Counted from the stretch's first letter, positions 1-5,096 are shown. The stretch: 5,112 nt of DNA from an uncultured bacterium (GCA_905214995.1 CAJMOT010000135.1:1-5112); one strand, 5' to 3'. Numbers and translations are program-made. Notes: generated by a model not told the origin, from the sequence alone.

Positions 1-342
1 GCCCGCGCCGTTTACACCAACCAGGCACACAACGGACGGGTTGGAGCCCTCCGCCTCCGCGAGTTCCCCCTCGGCTCCCTCCAAAATACGCGCCAGAACC
101 TCCGCGCCAATCTCCGCCGCCCGCCGCCCGCGCAGCTCTTTGTCCCTCTTAAATTCGGACTCTATCGCGGAAACTATGTCGCGCACGGTGTCGTAGCCGA
201 AATCGGCCTCCAGAAGCGTCTCCTCTATCAGCTCTATGTCGGCGGGGTCGATTTTTTTGGAAAACAGACCCGCGATTTTACCGAGCGCGCCGCCCGCCGT
301 GCGCGCAAGGCCGTCTTTGAAGCGTTTGAACAGAGAGAGCAT
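1..342 (-). CDS. ftsY: Signal recognition particle receptor FtsY, N-terminal part (cut by the window edge)
   Basis: FtsY is the SRP receptor GTPase, which docks ribosome-nascent-chain/SRP complexes at the inner membrane by pairing its NG domain with that of Ffh. The 114 codons visible cover the N domain. They start with an amphipathic helix (MLSLFKRFKDGL), continue through an ALLEADFGYDTV-like stretch (EETLLEADFGYDTV, residues 40-53), and end at the beginning of the GTPase P-loop, GVNGAG (residues 109-114). The lysine and threonines that should follow lie outside the window. GVNG at the P-loop points to FtsY rather than Ffh. There is no long acidic A domain like that of E. coli; the protein starts almost directly with the NG core, as in many other bacteria. 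The ATG overlaps the nusB stop (TGATG) and has no Shine-Dalgarno sequence, so translation is probably coupled to nusB. Confidence 0.93.
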   Translation of the reverse strand, partial: MLSLFKRFKDGLARTAGGALGKIAGLFSKKIDPADIELIEETLLEADFGYDTVRDIVSAIESEFKRDKELRGRRAAEIGAEVLARILEGAEGELAEAEGSNPSVVCLVGVNGAG

Positions 343-797
343 CAGCGTTTGAGCGGGGTTCTGAGCGGGCGGGTGAGGCCGCCCTTAACGTTGTCGAGCA
401 CGCCGTTTATAAACCTTTTGGACTCGCCGGTGGAATACGTCTTGGCCAGGTCTATCGCCTCGTTTATCGAGACTATCGGCGGGATGTCAGGGCGGAACAG
501 AAGCTCGAATACCGCCAGCCGCAGAATGGCCAGGTCGACGCGCGCGATTCTGCCCATGCTCCAGTTTTTGGCGCTCTTGGAAATCGCGGCGTCGATTTCT
601 GCGGAATGCGCCTCCATGCCCTCTATCAGCTCCTCCGCGAAGCCGTAAAATTCGCGCGGCTCCTCCTTGATTTCAAAAAACGCGCCGAGCAGATCGGACA
701 GAGGGACGTCGCGGTTGGCGTCGCGCATGTATGCCATTTGCATGGCGGCCGCGCGGTTTTCGCGCCGCCCGGGGGTCTTGCGGCCGGAAGAACTCAT
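342..797 (-). CDS. nusB: Transcription antitermination factor NusB
   Basis: NusB is a small all-helical RNA-binding protein. With NusE (ribosomal protein S10) it binds boxA RNA and builds the antitermination complex on rRNA transcripts. The 151-residue product has the usual length and the family signature blocks: an Arg-rich start leading to RRENRAAAMQMAYM (11-24), the core helix NWSMGRIARVDLAILRL (78-94), and the C-terminal block with INEAIDLAKTYS (111-122) and FINGVLDNV (129-137). The start chosen is the ATG inside the end of ribH (ATGA overlap). An AAGGGG Shine-Dalgarno lies 8 nt upstream, and the longer open frame upstream is low-complexity Arg/Gly sequence. The stop shares one base with the ftsY start. 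A ribH-nusB neighbourhood is widespread in bacteria, which supports both calls. Confidence 0.95.
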   Translation of the reverse strand: MSSSGRKTPGRRENRAAAMQMAYMRDANRDVPLSDLLGAFFEIKEEPREFYGFAEELIEGMEAHSAEIDAAISKSAKNWSMGRIARVDLAILRLAVFELLFRPDIPPIVSINEAIDLAKTYSTGESKRFINGVLDNVKGGLTRPLRTPLKR

Positions 798-1330
798 GAC
801 GCGTACCCCTTGCCTCCGGATTCGCCTTCCCCAAACTCCGCCTCTGCCTCCTCGAGCTCGTCGAGCAGGAGGGCGGTTTGCCAAGCCATCTCCATCGCCG
901 CCTCCGCGAACTCTTTTCCGCGAGCGATTTCGCCCTTTGTGCGGGCTTCGGCCTGCTCGCGCGTGTTGGCGACGATTATCCCGTTTATCATCGGAACCGC
1001 CGTGGAAAGCGCGACCTTCTGGAGGGCGGCGGCGGCGCTGTGGGCGATTATCTCGTGGTGCGGGGTTTCTCCGCGAACCACCACGCCGAGGGCGATTATG
1101 GCGTCGTACTGCTCGGTCTGCGCCAAAAGGCTGCACACGTGCGGGAGCTCCGCCGCCCCGGGGACGCGGACGAGCCTTATGTTTTCGGCGTCCACCCCGC
1201 ACCTGTGGAGCGTTCCGACCGCGTCGCGCACGAGCGCGTCCACCAGTTCCTTGTTAAAGCGCGAAGCGGCGATGGCGTACCTGTACCCGCCCGCGTCGAT
1301 TTTGGGCATTTTACCTTTGTCGAGACTCAT
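794..1330 (-). CDS. ribH: 6,7-dimethyl-8-ribityllumazine synthase (RibH)
   Basis: Lumazine synthase condenses 5-amino-6-ribitylaminouracil with 3,4-dihydroxy-2-butanone 4-phosphate, the penultimate step of riboflavin synthesis. It normally forms pentamers or 60-mer shells in the cytoplasm. The family landmarks are in order: SRFN (23-26, pyrimidine binding), VPGAAELP (56-63), and ALGVVVRGETPHHE (80-93), whose H91 aligns with the catalytic histidine. The substrate-phosphate loop follows, with TREQAEAR (123-130) and conserved R130. At 178 residues it is about 20 longer than usual. The excess is a Glu-rich tail (about 157-178) ending in GGKGYAS. The ATG follows the ribBA stop by one base (TAA-A-ATG) without a Shine-Dalgarno, so translation is probably coupled to ribBA, whose product supplies one of its two substrates. 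M8 is an alternative start. Confidence 0.95.
   Translation of the reverse strand: MSLDKGKMPKIDAGGYRYAIAASRFNKELVDALVRDAVGTLHRCGVDAENIRLVRVPGAAELPHVCSLLAQTEQYDAIIALGVVVRGETPHHEIIAHSAAAALQKVALSTAVPMINGIIVANTREQAEARTKGEIARGKEFAEAAMEMAWQTALLLDELEEAEAEFGEGESGGKGYAS
806..811 (-). promoter_or_regulatory. Ribosome binding site for nusB
   Basis: AAGGGG on the minus strand lies 8 nt before the nusB ATG at 797, inside the ribH coding sequence. A GGAGG at 817-813 is also present but about 15 nt from the start. Apart from the first gene, nusB is the only gene of the minus-strand operon with a clear Shine-Dalgarno. This fixes its start and suggests it can initiate independently of ribH. Confidence 0.55.
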
Positions 1331-1331
1331 T

Positions 1332-2408
1332 TTAAAGGGGAATTTGTTCGGTTATTTCGAGCCCGTAGCCCTCCGACAGCGCGTGGCTGCCCGGGTGGGC
1401 GGTCAGCAGCCTGATCTTTTTGAAGCCGAGCGCGCGCAGTATCTGCGCGCCCAGACCGTAGTCGCGGCGGCTCGGAAGCTCGGGGACGCCGTCGGGGGAC
1501 ACTATTCCGGAATCCTCGCGGCTGATGTAGACGACGGCGCCCGCCCCCGCCTTCTCGACCGCCTCCATCGCCCGGGCGAACGAATCCGAACCCGACGCGA
1601 AAGACGAGTCCGCGAACATGTCGGCAAACACGTTTTCGGAGTGGACGCGCGCGAGCGTCGGCGCCTCCGAAATCTCGCCCTTCACGAGCGCGAAGTGCGT
1701 GCCGCCCGTCGCGGAGCGCAGCCCCGCGAGCCTGAAATCCCCGAAGCGCGTGGAAAACGGCCTCTCGAACACGATTTTGACGAGGGTGTCGCGGCGCATT
1801 CTATACTCTATGAGGTCGGCGACGCTCATGAGCTTCATTCCGTGCTTCTTCTTGAACTCCACCAAGTCGGGAATGCGCGCCATTGCGCCGTCGTCCCTTA
1901 TGATTTCGCAAATCGCGGCGCACGGGAAGAGCCCCGCAAGCTTCGCCAGATCGACCGCGGCCTCCGTGTGCCCCGCGCGCTCCAAAACCCCTCCCGCGCG
2001 CGCCCTGAGCGGATTGAGGTGCCCGGGGGTGACGAAGTCCGCCGCGCCCGCGGATGGATCCGCCATGAGCCTTATAGTGCGCGCCCTGTCCGCCGCGCTT
2101 ATGCCGGTCGTTATGCCGGAGGCGGCGTCCACAGTCACGGTGAAGGCGGTTCCCTTCGCGTCGCGGTTGAGCCGCACCATGTCGTCTATTCCGAGCTCCG
2201 CGAGCCGCCCGCTCGTCGTCGGCACGCACAAGAGGCCGCGCGCGAGCCTTATCATCGTGTTCACCGCCTCGGGCGTGATCTTCTCGGCGGCGACTATCAT
2301 GTCGCCCTCGTTCTCGCGCGACTCGTCGTCAGCCACTATGACGATTTTGCCCGCCGCGAAATCGGCGATGCAGTCCTCGACGCTGTCGAAAATTTCGCTC
2401 TTTTCCAT
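1332..2408 (-). CDS. ribBA: 3,4-dihydroxy-2-butanone 4-phosphate synthase with degenerate GTP cyclohydrolase II-like domain (RibBA/RibBX type)
   Basis: The N-terminal domain (about 7-203) is a full RibB, converting ribulose 5-phosphate to 3,4-dihydroxy-2-butanone 4-phosphate plus formate for riboflavin synthesis. It carries the acidic metal/substrate loop DDESRENEGD (27-36), GISAADRARTI (102-112), PGHLNPLRARAGGVL (128-142) with H130, and GHTEAAVDLA (146-155) with H147 and E149. The C-terminal half (about 208-358) has the fold outline of GTP cyclohydrolase II: RVHSE (254-258), then RDYGLGAQILRALG (315-328), KIRLLT (331-336) and EGYGLEITEQIPL (346-358). The three zinc cysteines are replaced by N259, F270 and S272. 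The RQEGR-type catalytic segment reads SREDSG, about 20 residues after it are deleted, and the usual tail is missing. GCHII activity is therefore unlikely. RibB with an inactive GCHII-like partner domain is known as RibBX in Proteobacteria. The start follows the rluB stop by 3 nt. Confidence 0.93.
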   Translation of the reverse strand: MEKSEIFDSVEDCIADFAAGKIVIVADDESRENEGDMIVAAEKITPEAVNTMIRLARGLLCVPTTSGRLAELGIDDMVRLNRDAKGTAFTVTVDAASGITTGISAADRARTIRLMADPSAGAADFVTPGHLNPLRARAGGVLERAGHTEAAVDLAKLAGLFPCAAICEIIRDDGAMARIPDLVEFKKKHGMKLMSVADLIEYRMRRDTLVKIVFERPFSTRFGDFRLAGLRSATGGTHFALVKGEISEAPTLARVHSENVFADMFADSSFASGSDSFARAMEAVEKAGAGAVVYISREDSGIVSPDGVPELPSRRDYGLGAQILRALGFKKIRLLTAHPGSHALSEGYGLEITEQIPL

Positions 2409-2411
2409 ACG

Positions 2412-3179
2412 TTAAAATGCCGGATTTCTCAAAATTTTTTCAATGTCTCGATCCGAAAGAACCCTGCACGCGCCCTCGGGGATTTTTCTGAGAACGAACG
2501 AGCCTATCTGGAACCGCTTCAATTCCTTGACAAAATAACCCATGACTTCGAACATTCTGCGGATTTCGCGCTTGCGGCCCTGTTCAAGCCAGACTTCCGC
2601 GCGGCGCGAGTCCTCCTCCGAAGAGCCCGCCGACGGATGGGGAATGATTTTGAGGGCTTTCAGCCTCTCGCCCTCCGAGACCACGCCGCGCGTGAGCACG
2701 GGTATCACCGACGGGTCGAGGGGGCGGTTGAGCAGCACCCGATACCGCTTGATTATCCCCGAGGACGGATGGGTTATCCTGTTGGCGAGTTCCCCGTCGT
2801 TCGTGAGGATCAAAAGCCCCTGCGAGTTTTTGTCGAGCCTGCCGCAGCAGAACAGCTTCATCTTGTCGAAGGGCGGCGGCAGGAGGTCGAAGACGGTCTT
2901 GGCGTCGAACGGGTCGGAATTGGAGCACAAATACCCTTTGGGCTTGTTCATCGCAAGCGTCGTTTTCTCGGATACGACGCCCCTTGCCGCCGCGCCGTCG
3001 ACCTCGACTCTGTCCCTTTCGGGGTCGATGTCCTGCCCGATGCGGGCGGGCTCGCCGTTGACCGTCACCGCGCCCTCGAGTATTTTTTCCTCCGCGGCGC
3101 GGCGCGAGCATATGCCGCATTGGGAAATGTACTTCTGTATTCTCATAAACAACGCCGGCGCGCCCTGAGCGCCGCCCAT
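2412..3179 (-). CDS. rluB: rRNA pseudouridine synthase, RsuA/RluB/RluE/RluF family
   Basis: This enzyme isomerises uridine to pseudouridine in rRNA; RluB acts on helix 89 of 23S rRNA in E. coli. An S4 RNA-binding domain (about 12-60, MRIQKYISQCGICSRR then TVNGEPARIGQDI) precedes the catalytic domain. That domain has the NKPKGYLCSNSDP block (78-90), GRLDKNSQGLLILTNDG (113-129) with catalytic D116, and a C-terminal QGRKREIRRMFEVMGYFVKELKR block (200-222). Length 255 is normal for RluB-like proteins. The subfamily, and so the target uridine, cannot be fixed from motifs alone. The first ATG (3179) has GGGGA six bases upstream. Family members usually begin at MRLQKY, which corresponds to M12 (3146) here and has no Shine-Dalgarno. 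It is the first gene of the rib-nusB-ftsY operon. Confidence 0.88.
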   Translation of the reverse strand: MGGAQGAPALFMRIQKYISQCGICSRRAAEEKILEGAVTVNGEPARIGQDIDPERDRVEVDGAAARGVVSEKTTLAMNKPKGYLCSNSDPFDAKTVFDLLPPPFDKMKLFCCGRLDKNSQGLLILTNDGELANRITHPSSGIIKRYRVLLNRPLDPSVIPVLTRGVVSEGERLKALKIIPHPSAGSSEEDSRRAEVWLEQGRKREIRRMFEVMGYFVKELKRFQIGSFVLRKIPEGACRVLSDRDIEKILRNPAF

Positions 3180-3185
3180 ATTTTA

Positions 3186-3190
3186 TCCCC
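3186..3190 (-). promoter_or_regulatory. Shine-Dalgarno-like site upstream of rluB
   Basis: GGGGA on the minus strand is 6 nt from the ATG at 3179. It is a purine-rich but imperfect match to the anti-SD complement. It is the reason for preferring 3179 over the internal ATG at 3146, which is preceded by GC-rich sequence without a purine run. Confidence 0.4.
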
Positions 3191-3192
3191 GC

Positions 3193-3221
3193 ATATTGCC
3201 TTTGCCGCGCGGGAGCTTCAA
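3193..3221 (-). promoter_or_regulatory. Weak candidate promoter for the rluB-ribBA-ribH-nusB-ftsY operon
   Basis: On the minus strand TTGAAG (3221-3216, 4 of 6 to the -35 consensus) and CAATAT (3198-3193, 3 of 6 to the -10 consensus) are 17 nt apart. The start point would leave only a very short leader before the ATG at 3179. The match is poor, and a real promoter could lie elsewhere in the intergenic region. Confidence 0.2.
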
Positions 3222-3343
3222 GCAAAAACGGCGGGAGAAATCCCGGGAAAATTTCGGACGCGCCGCAAGCGGATATCCCGGAGGCCCGCATTCGGACTTT
3301 CATTACTAACGGCGGAGCCGACGCGCTTTATCCGCAGATGAAA

Positions 3344-3364
3344 TTGCGTCGGGCATAGACGCAA
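3344..3364. repeat. Perfect 7-bp palindrome with 7-nt centre, candidate operator
   Basis: TTGCGTC (3344-3350) and GACGCAA (3358-3364) are perfect inverted copies around GGGCATA. The element lies about 120 bp upstream of the transporter -35 box and about 165 bp upstream of rluB. The size and symmetry are those of a dimeric repressor or activator site. It is not followed by a T-run on either strand, so it is not a terminator. Confidence 0.5.
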
Positions 3365-3470
3365 ACAGGGCGATTCCGGAAACATATTCGCGCCGCGGCG
3401 GACGGAGGAGTGGACCGCCGGCAGTCCGCGCAATATCAAAAGGGGCGCGCCGCAGGCCGGTCTATGCCCG
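3350..3470. repeat. 11-bp perfect inverted repeat with 99-bp spacer
   Basis: CGGGCATAGAC at 3350-3360 recurs as its exact reverse complement, GTCTATGCCCG, at 3460-3470. The left copy overlaps the 21-bp palindrome, and the right copy ends 15 bp before the transporter -35 box. Both arms lie upstream of the predicted transporter start site. A role at DNA level, such as paired operators or looping, is therefore likelier than an RNA hairpin. The match itself is seen directly; the function is inference. Confidence 0.5.
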
Positions 3471-3471
3471 C

Positions 3472-3503
3472 CGCGCGCAAAAGGCTTGATTTTCGCGCGC
3501 AAA
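3472..3503. repeat. 10-bp direct repeat flanking the -35 box
   Basis: CGCGCGCAAA occurs at 3472-3481 and again at 3494-3503, a 22-bp period or about two helical turns. The -35 hexamer (3486-3491) sits between the copies, and the second copy lies in the promoter spacer. This layout would suit a regulator that binds one face of the DNA and blocks RNA polymerase. A shorter related copy, CGCAAACAG, occurs at both 3360-3368 and 3498-3506. Confidence 0.45.
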
Positions 3504-3514
3504 CAGCCTATATT
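3486..3514 (+). promoter_or_regulatory. Sigma70-type promoter of the nupG-like gene
   Basis: TTGATT (3486-3491, 4 of 6) and TATATT (3509-3514, 5 of 6) are separated by exactly 17 bp. The expected start is near 3521, giving a leader of about 30 nt that contains the AGGAG ribosome binding site. This also argues against the longer GTG-initiated reading frame from 3410, because the promoter would lie inside it. Confidence 0.7.
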
Positions 3515-3537
3515 TTTTCCCACTTTAAAACCAAATT

Positions 3538-3542
3538 AGGAG
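3538..3542 (+). promoter_or_regulatory. Ribosome binding site of the nupG-like gene
   Basis: AGGAG is followed by an 8-nt A-rich spacer to the ATG at 3551. It is the strongest Shine-Dalgarno in the window and fixes the start of the transporter at 3551 rather than at upstream in-frame codons. Confidence 0.85.
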
Positions 3543-3550
3543 AAACAAAT

Positions 3551-4804
3551 ATGTCGTTCGCATTAAGATTTAAACTAAGCGCCATGATGTTCCTGCAATT
3601 CATGCTGGTGGCGGTGTTTTTCGTTCCGCTGGCAGTGTATTTGAAGAGCATACAGGCAGAGGGCGTAATGATCGCCACCATCATGGCAACTATGGCGTGG
3701 GGCGCGATACTTTCGCCGATAGTCGGAATGCTCGCCGACAGGCTCATGAACGCCGAAAAAGTGCTGTTCATACTGAACATACTTGTGGCGGCCATGCTCG
3801 TGGTGTCAGCGACGACCCAAAACCACTATGTGCTGTTCGTCTGCCTGCTTGTCGCCATGTGCGCGTACATGCCGACATGGGGACTGACCTCTTCCATAGC
3901 GATAACCAACAGCACCCCCGAAGCCTTCCCGCTAATCCGCGTGTTCGGCTCCATCGGATGGGTCTGCGCGGCGGCGTTCGCGATAGTCGCCAAGTGGGGA
4001 TTCGACACCGCAATCGACGGCACGGCCATACCGTTTTATTGCGGAGCGGGAGTCGCCGTAATCGCGGCGGCCAACGCCCTCCTGCTCCCCAAGACCGCGC
4101 CCGCGGCCAAGGGGCAGCCGATGTCCATCGTGGACGCGCTCGGGCTCAAAGCCTTCTCCATGCTCAAAGATAAGAATACCGCCGTCATGATGCTATGCTC
4201 CTGCCTCTGGATGGTGGCGTTTTCCATATACTGGCTCTTTTTCTCGATGTACCTCGATTCCGCCCTCAAAGTCGAGAATATAACTGCGACCATGAATGTC
4301 GGGCAGATCTCCGAAATGGCGTTTATCGCTCTGCTGCCCGTGGCCATAAAACTCTTCGGAATGAAGCTTACGATGGCGCTTGGCATATTTGCGATGGTGT
4401 TGCGCTACGCATTCTGCGCCTACGCTCTCGACGTCGACGGCCTCTACTGGGGCGCGATAGCGGTGCACGGCATAATCTTCGGATTCTTCTTCGTGACGGC
4501 CCAGATGTACATGGCAAAGAAGGCCCCCAAAGAGCTTCAGGCGCAGGCGCAAGGCCTGTTCTTCTGCCTCGCTTTCGGCGTGGCGCAAATCGTTGGGGCG
4601 TACTTCACCAACTGGCTCATAGACATAAATACCGCAACCCTCACTGCGGAATCCGTAAAGCAGACCGCAAACGCCGTCGCGGAAGTAGTGACGCAGGCGA
4701 GCGTGATAGACTGGAAATCCGTATTCCTCACCGAAACGGCAATCTCCGGCGTCCTGCTCGTAGTGTTCCTGTTATTCTTCAAAAACGACGTGAAAGAAGG
4801 CTAA
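3551..4804 (+). CDS. MFS transporter, nucleoside:H+ symporter (NupG-like) family, substrate uncertain
   Basis: The 417-residue inner-membrane protein has about twelve hydrophobic helices, roughly at 10-31, 38-60, 70-88, 92-117, 132-149, 161-180, 211-235, 251-268, 272-291, 298-320, 332-357 and 390-410. A hydrophilic central loop lies at 181-210. NupG-family marks are the LxFLQF-like first helix (MMFLQF), GMLADR (59-64, MFS motif A), FPLIRVFGSIGW (126-137), GQISEM (251-256) and AQAQGLFF (331-338). The N-terminal half of TM1 fits, but the WG-W pair usual in the family is replaced (MLVAVFFVPL). Several residues that bind nucleoside or couple protons in E. coli NupG appear changed, including Asp323, here G311. 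The family call is firm, but nucleoside transport is not assured. A polar stretch of about 30 residues (358-388) enlarges the loop before TM12. It forms a single-gene unit with its own promoter and terminator, divergent from the rib operon. Confidence 0.85.
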   Translation: MSFALRFKLSAMMFLQFMLVAVFFVPLAVYLKSIQAEGVMIATIMATMAWGAILSPIVGMLADRLMNAEKVLFILNILVAAMLVVSATTQNHYVLFVCLLVAMCAYMPTWGLTSSIAITNSTPEAFPLIRVFGSIGWVCAAAFAIVAKWGFDTAIDGTAIPFYCGAGVAVIAAANALLLPKTAPAAKGQPMSIVDALGLKAFSMLKDKNTAVMMLCSCLWMVAFSIYWLFFSMYLDSALKVENITATMNVGQISEMAFIALLPVAIKLFGMKLTMALGIFAMVLRYAFCAYALDVDGLYWGAIAVHGIIFGFFFVTAQMYMAKKAPKELQAQAQGLFFCLAFGVAQIVGAYFTNWLIDINTATLTAESVKQTANAVAEVVTQASVIDWKSVFLTETAISGVLLVVFLLFFKNDVKEG

Positions 4805-4841
4805 GCCTTCCGCAAAAGGAGGGTAAAACAGTCTCCCACAC

Positions 4842-4878
4842 AAAAACCCGCCCAATCGGACGGGTTTTTTGTTTTTTT
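4842..4878 (+). terminator. Intrinsic terminator of the nupG-like gene
   Basis: AAAAACCCGCCC (4842-4853) pairs with GGACGGGTTTTT (4858-4869) across an AATC loop, with one C-A mismatch. A T-rich tract to 4878, interrupted by one G, follows. It starts 37 nt after the stop codon. Because A-runs precede the stem, it may also act weakly in the opposite direction. Confidence 0.92.
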
Positions 4879-4947
4879 CCGGAATAGTCCCGCGCCGCAA
4901 TGCGGGCAGAAAGGCGGCAAGAAACAAGTCCTTATCCCTTTATAAAT

Positions 4948-4968
4948 ATAACGGGAAAACGCCGTTAT
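4948..4968. repeat. 7-bp perfect stem with 7-nt loop
   Basis: ATAACGG (4948-4954) and CCGTTAT (4962-4968) are exact inverted copies. No T-run follows on either strand, so it is not a terminator. It sits between the two oppositely directed terminators in AT-richer sequence (TATAAATATAA at 4941-4951). No function can be assigned. Confidence 0.3.
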
Positions 4969-4972
4969 CGCG

Positions 4973-5004
4973 AAAAAAAAACGAACCGCCCATAAGAGGT
5001 TCGT
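4973..5004 (-). terminator. Intrinsic terminator for leftward transcription from beyond the right edge
   Basis: On the minus strand ACGAACC (5004-4998) pairs with GGTTCGT (4987-4981) across a 10-nt loop. It is followed directly by a run of nine T counted from the last stem base (4981-4973). A second AACGAACC at 5025-5018 could pair with the same downstream arm (8 bp). It would end a convergent gene whose coding part is not identifiable inside the window. Confidence 0.7.
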
Positions 5005-5037
5005 CAGCGCTTCCGGGGTTCGTTCTCTCAAAAAACC

Positions 5038-5096
5038 CGGCTTCCCCGATTTGGCGCAATGATTTTGGATGAAGAGCGAGTATTTGGGGAAAGCCG
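5038..5096. repeat. Imperfect inverted repeat, possible second leftward terminator
   Basis: CGGCTTCCCC (5038-5047) and GGGGAAAGCCG (5086-5096) are inverted copies with one extra A, separated by 38 nt. Read on the minus strand the stem is followed by GG and six T (5035-5030), which resembles a terminator with a long loop or the 3' end of a small RNA. The long loop makes this uncertain. Confidence 0.35.

Larger units (their letters stand above)
3180..3550. other. Divergent intergenic region between rluB and the nupG-like gene
   Basis: This 371-bp stretch has no credible gene. The open frames crossing it give Arg/Gly/Pro-rich translations without family resemblance. It holds the promoter and RBS of the plus-strand transporter, a weak candidate promoter for rluB, a 21-bp palindrome, an 11-bp inverted repeat and a 10-bp direct repeat, each listed separately. 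Short perfect palindromes TCCCGGGA (3241-3248) and GGATATCC (3271-3278) lie on the rluB side. Around 3397-3429 GC-rich arms could form competing hairpins (GGCGG with CCGCC, GCGGAC with GTCCGC). No FMN riboswitch was recognised on either strand. Confidence 0.75.

Noticed and set aside
606..3341. A 911-codon open frame on the plus strand, antisense to ribH, ribBA and rluB
   Set aside because: Its translation is Arg/Ala/Gly-rich without family motifs, while the minus strand over the same bases encodes three recognisable enzymes. Long antisense frames are expected in GC-rich coding DNA.
3366..3432. Fragments resembling FMN riboswitch pieces (ACCGCCGGCAGTCCGCG) upstream of the transporter
   Set aside because: The diagnostic AGGGTGAAATTCCC-type block and the overall six-stem layout are missing, the GGCGG polarity is inverted, and the predicted promoter is downstream, so it would not be in the transcript.
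3218..3523. A 101-codon minus-strand open frame in the intergenic region
   Set aside because: It covers the transporter promoter and the repeats, lacks a clear ribosome binding site, and its Arg/Pro-rich translation resembles nothing known to me.
3410..3550. N-terminal extension of the transporter from a GTG at 3410
   Set aside because: The promoter and AGGAG site lie inside the extension, the GGAGGA upstream of the GTG is too close to act as a Shine-Dalgarno, and the extra residues are polar and unlike the family.
5005..5030. A T-arm-like GGGGTTCGTTCTCTC suggesting a tRNA
   Set aside because: The stem does not close (GGGG against TCTC), and no acceptor, D or anticodon arm could be found around it.
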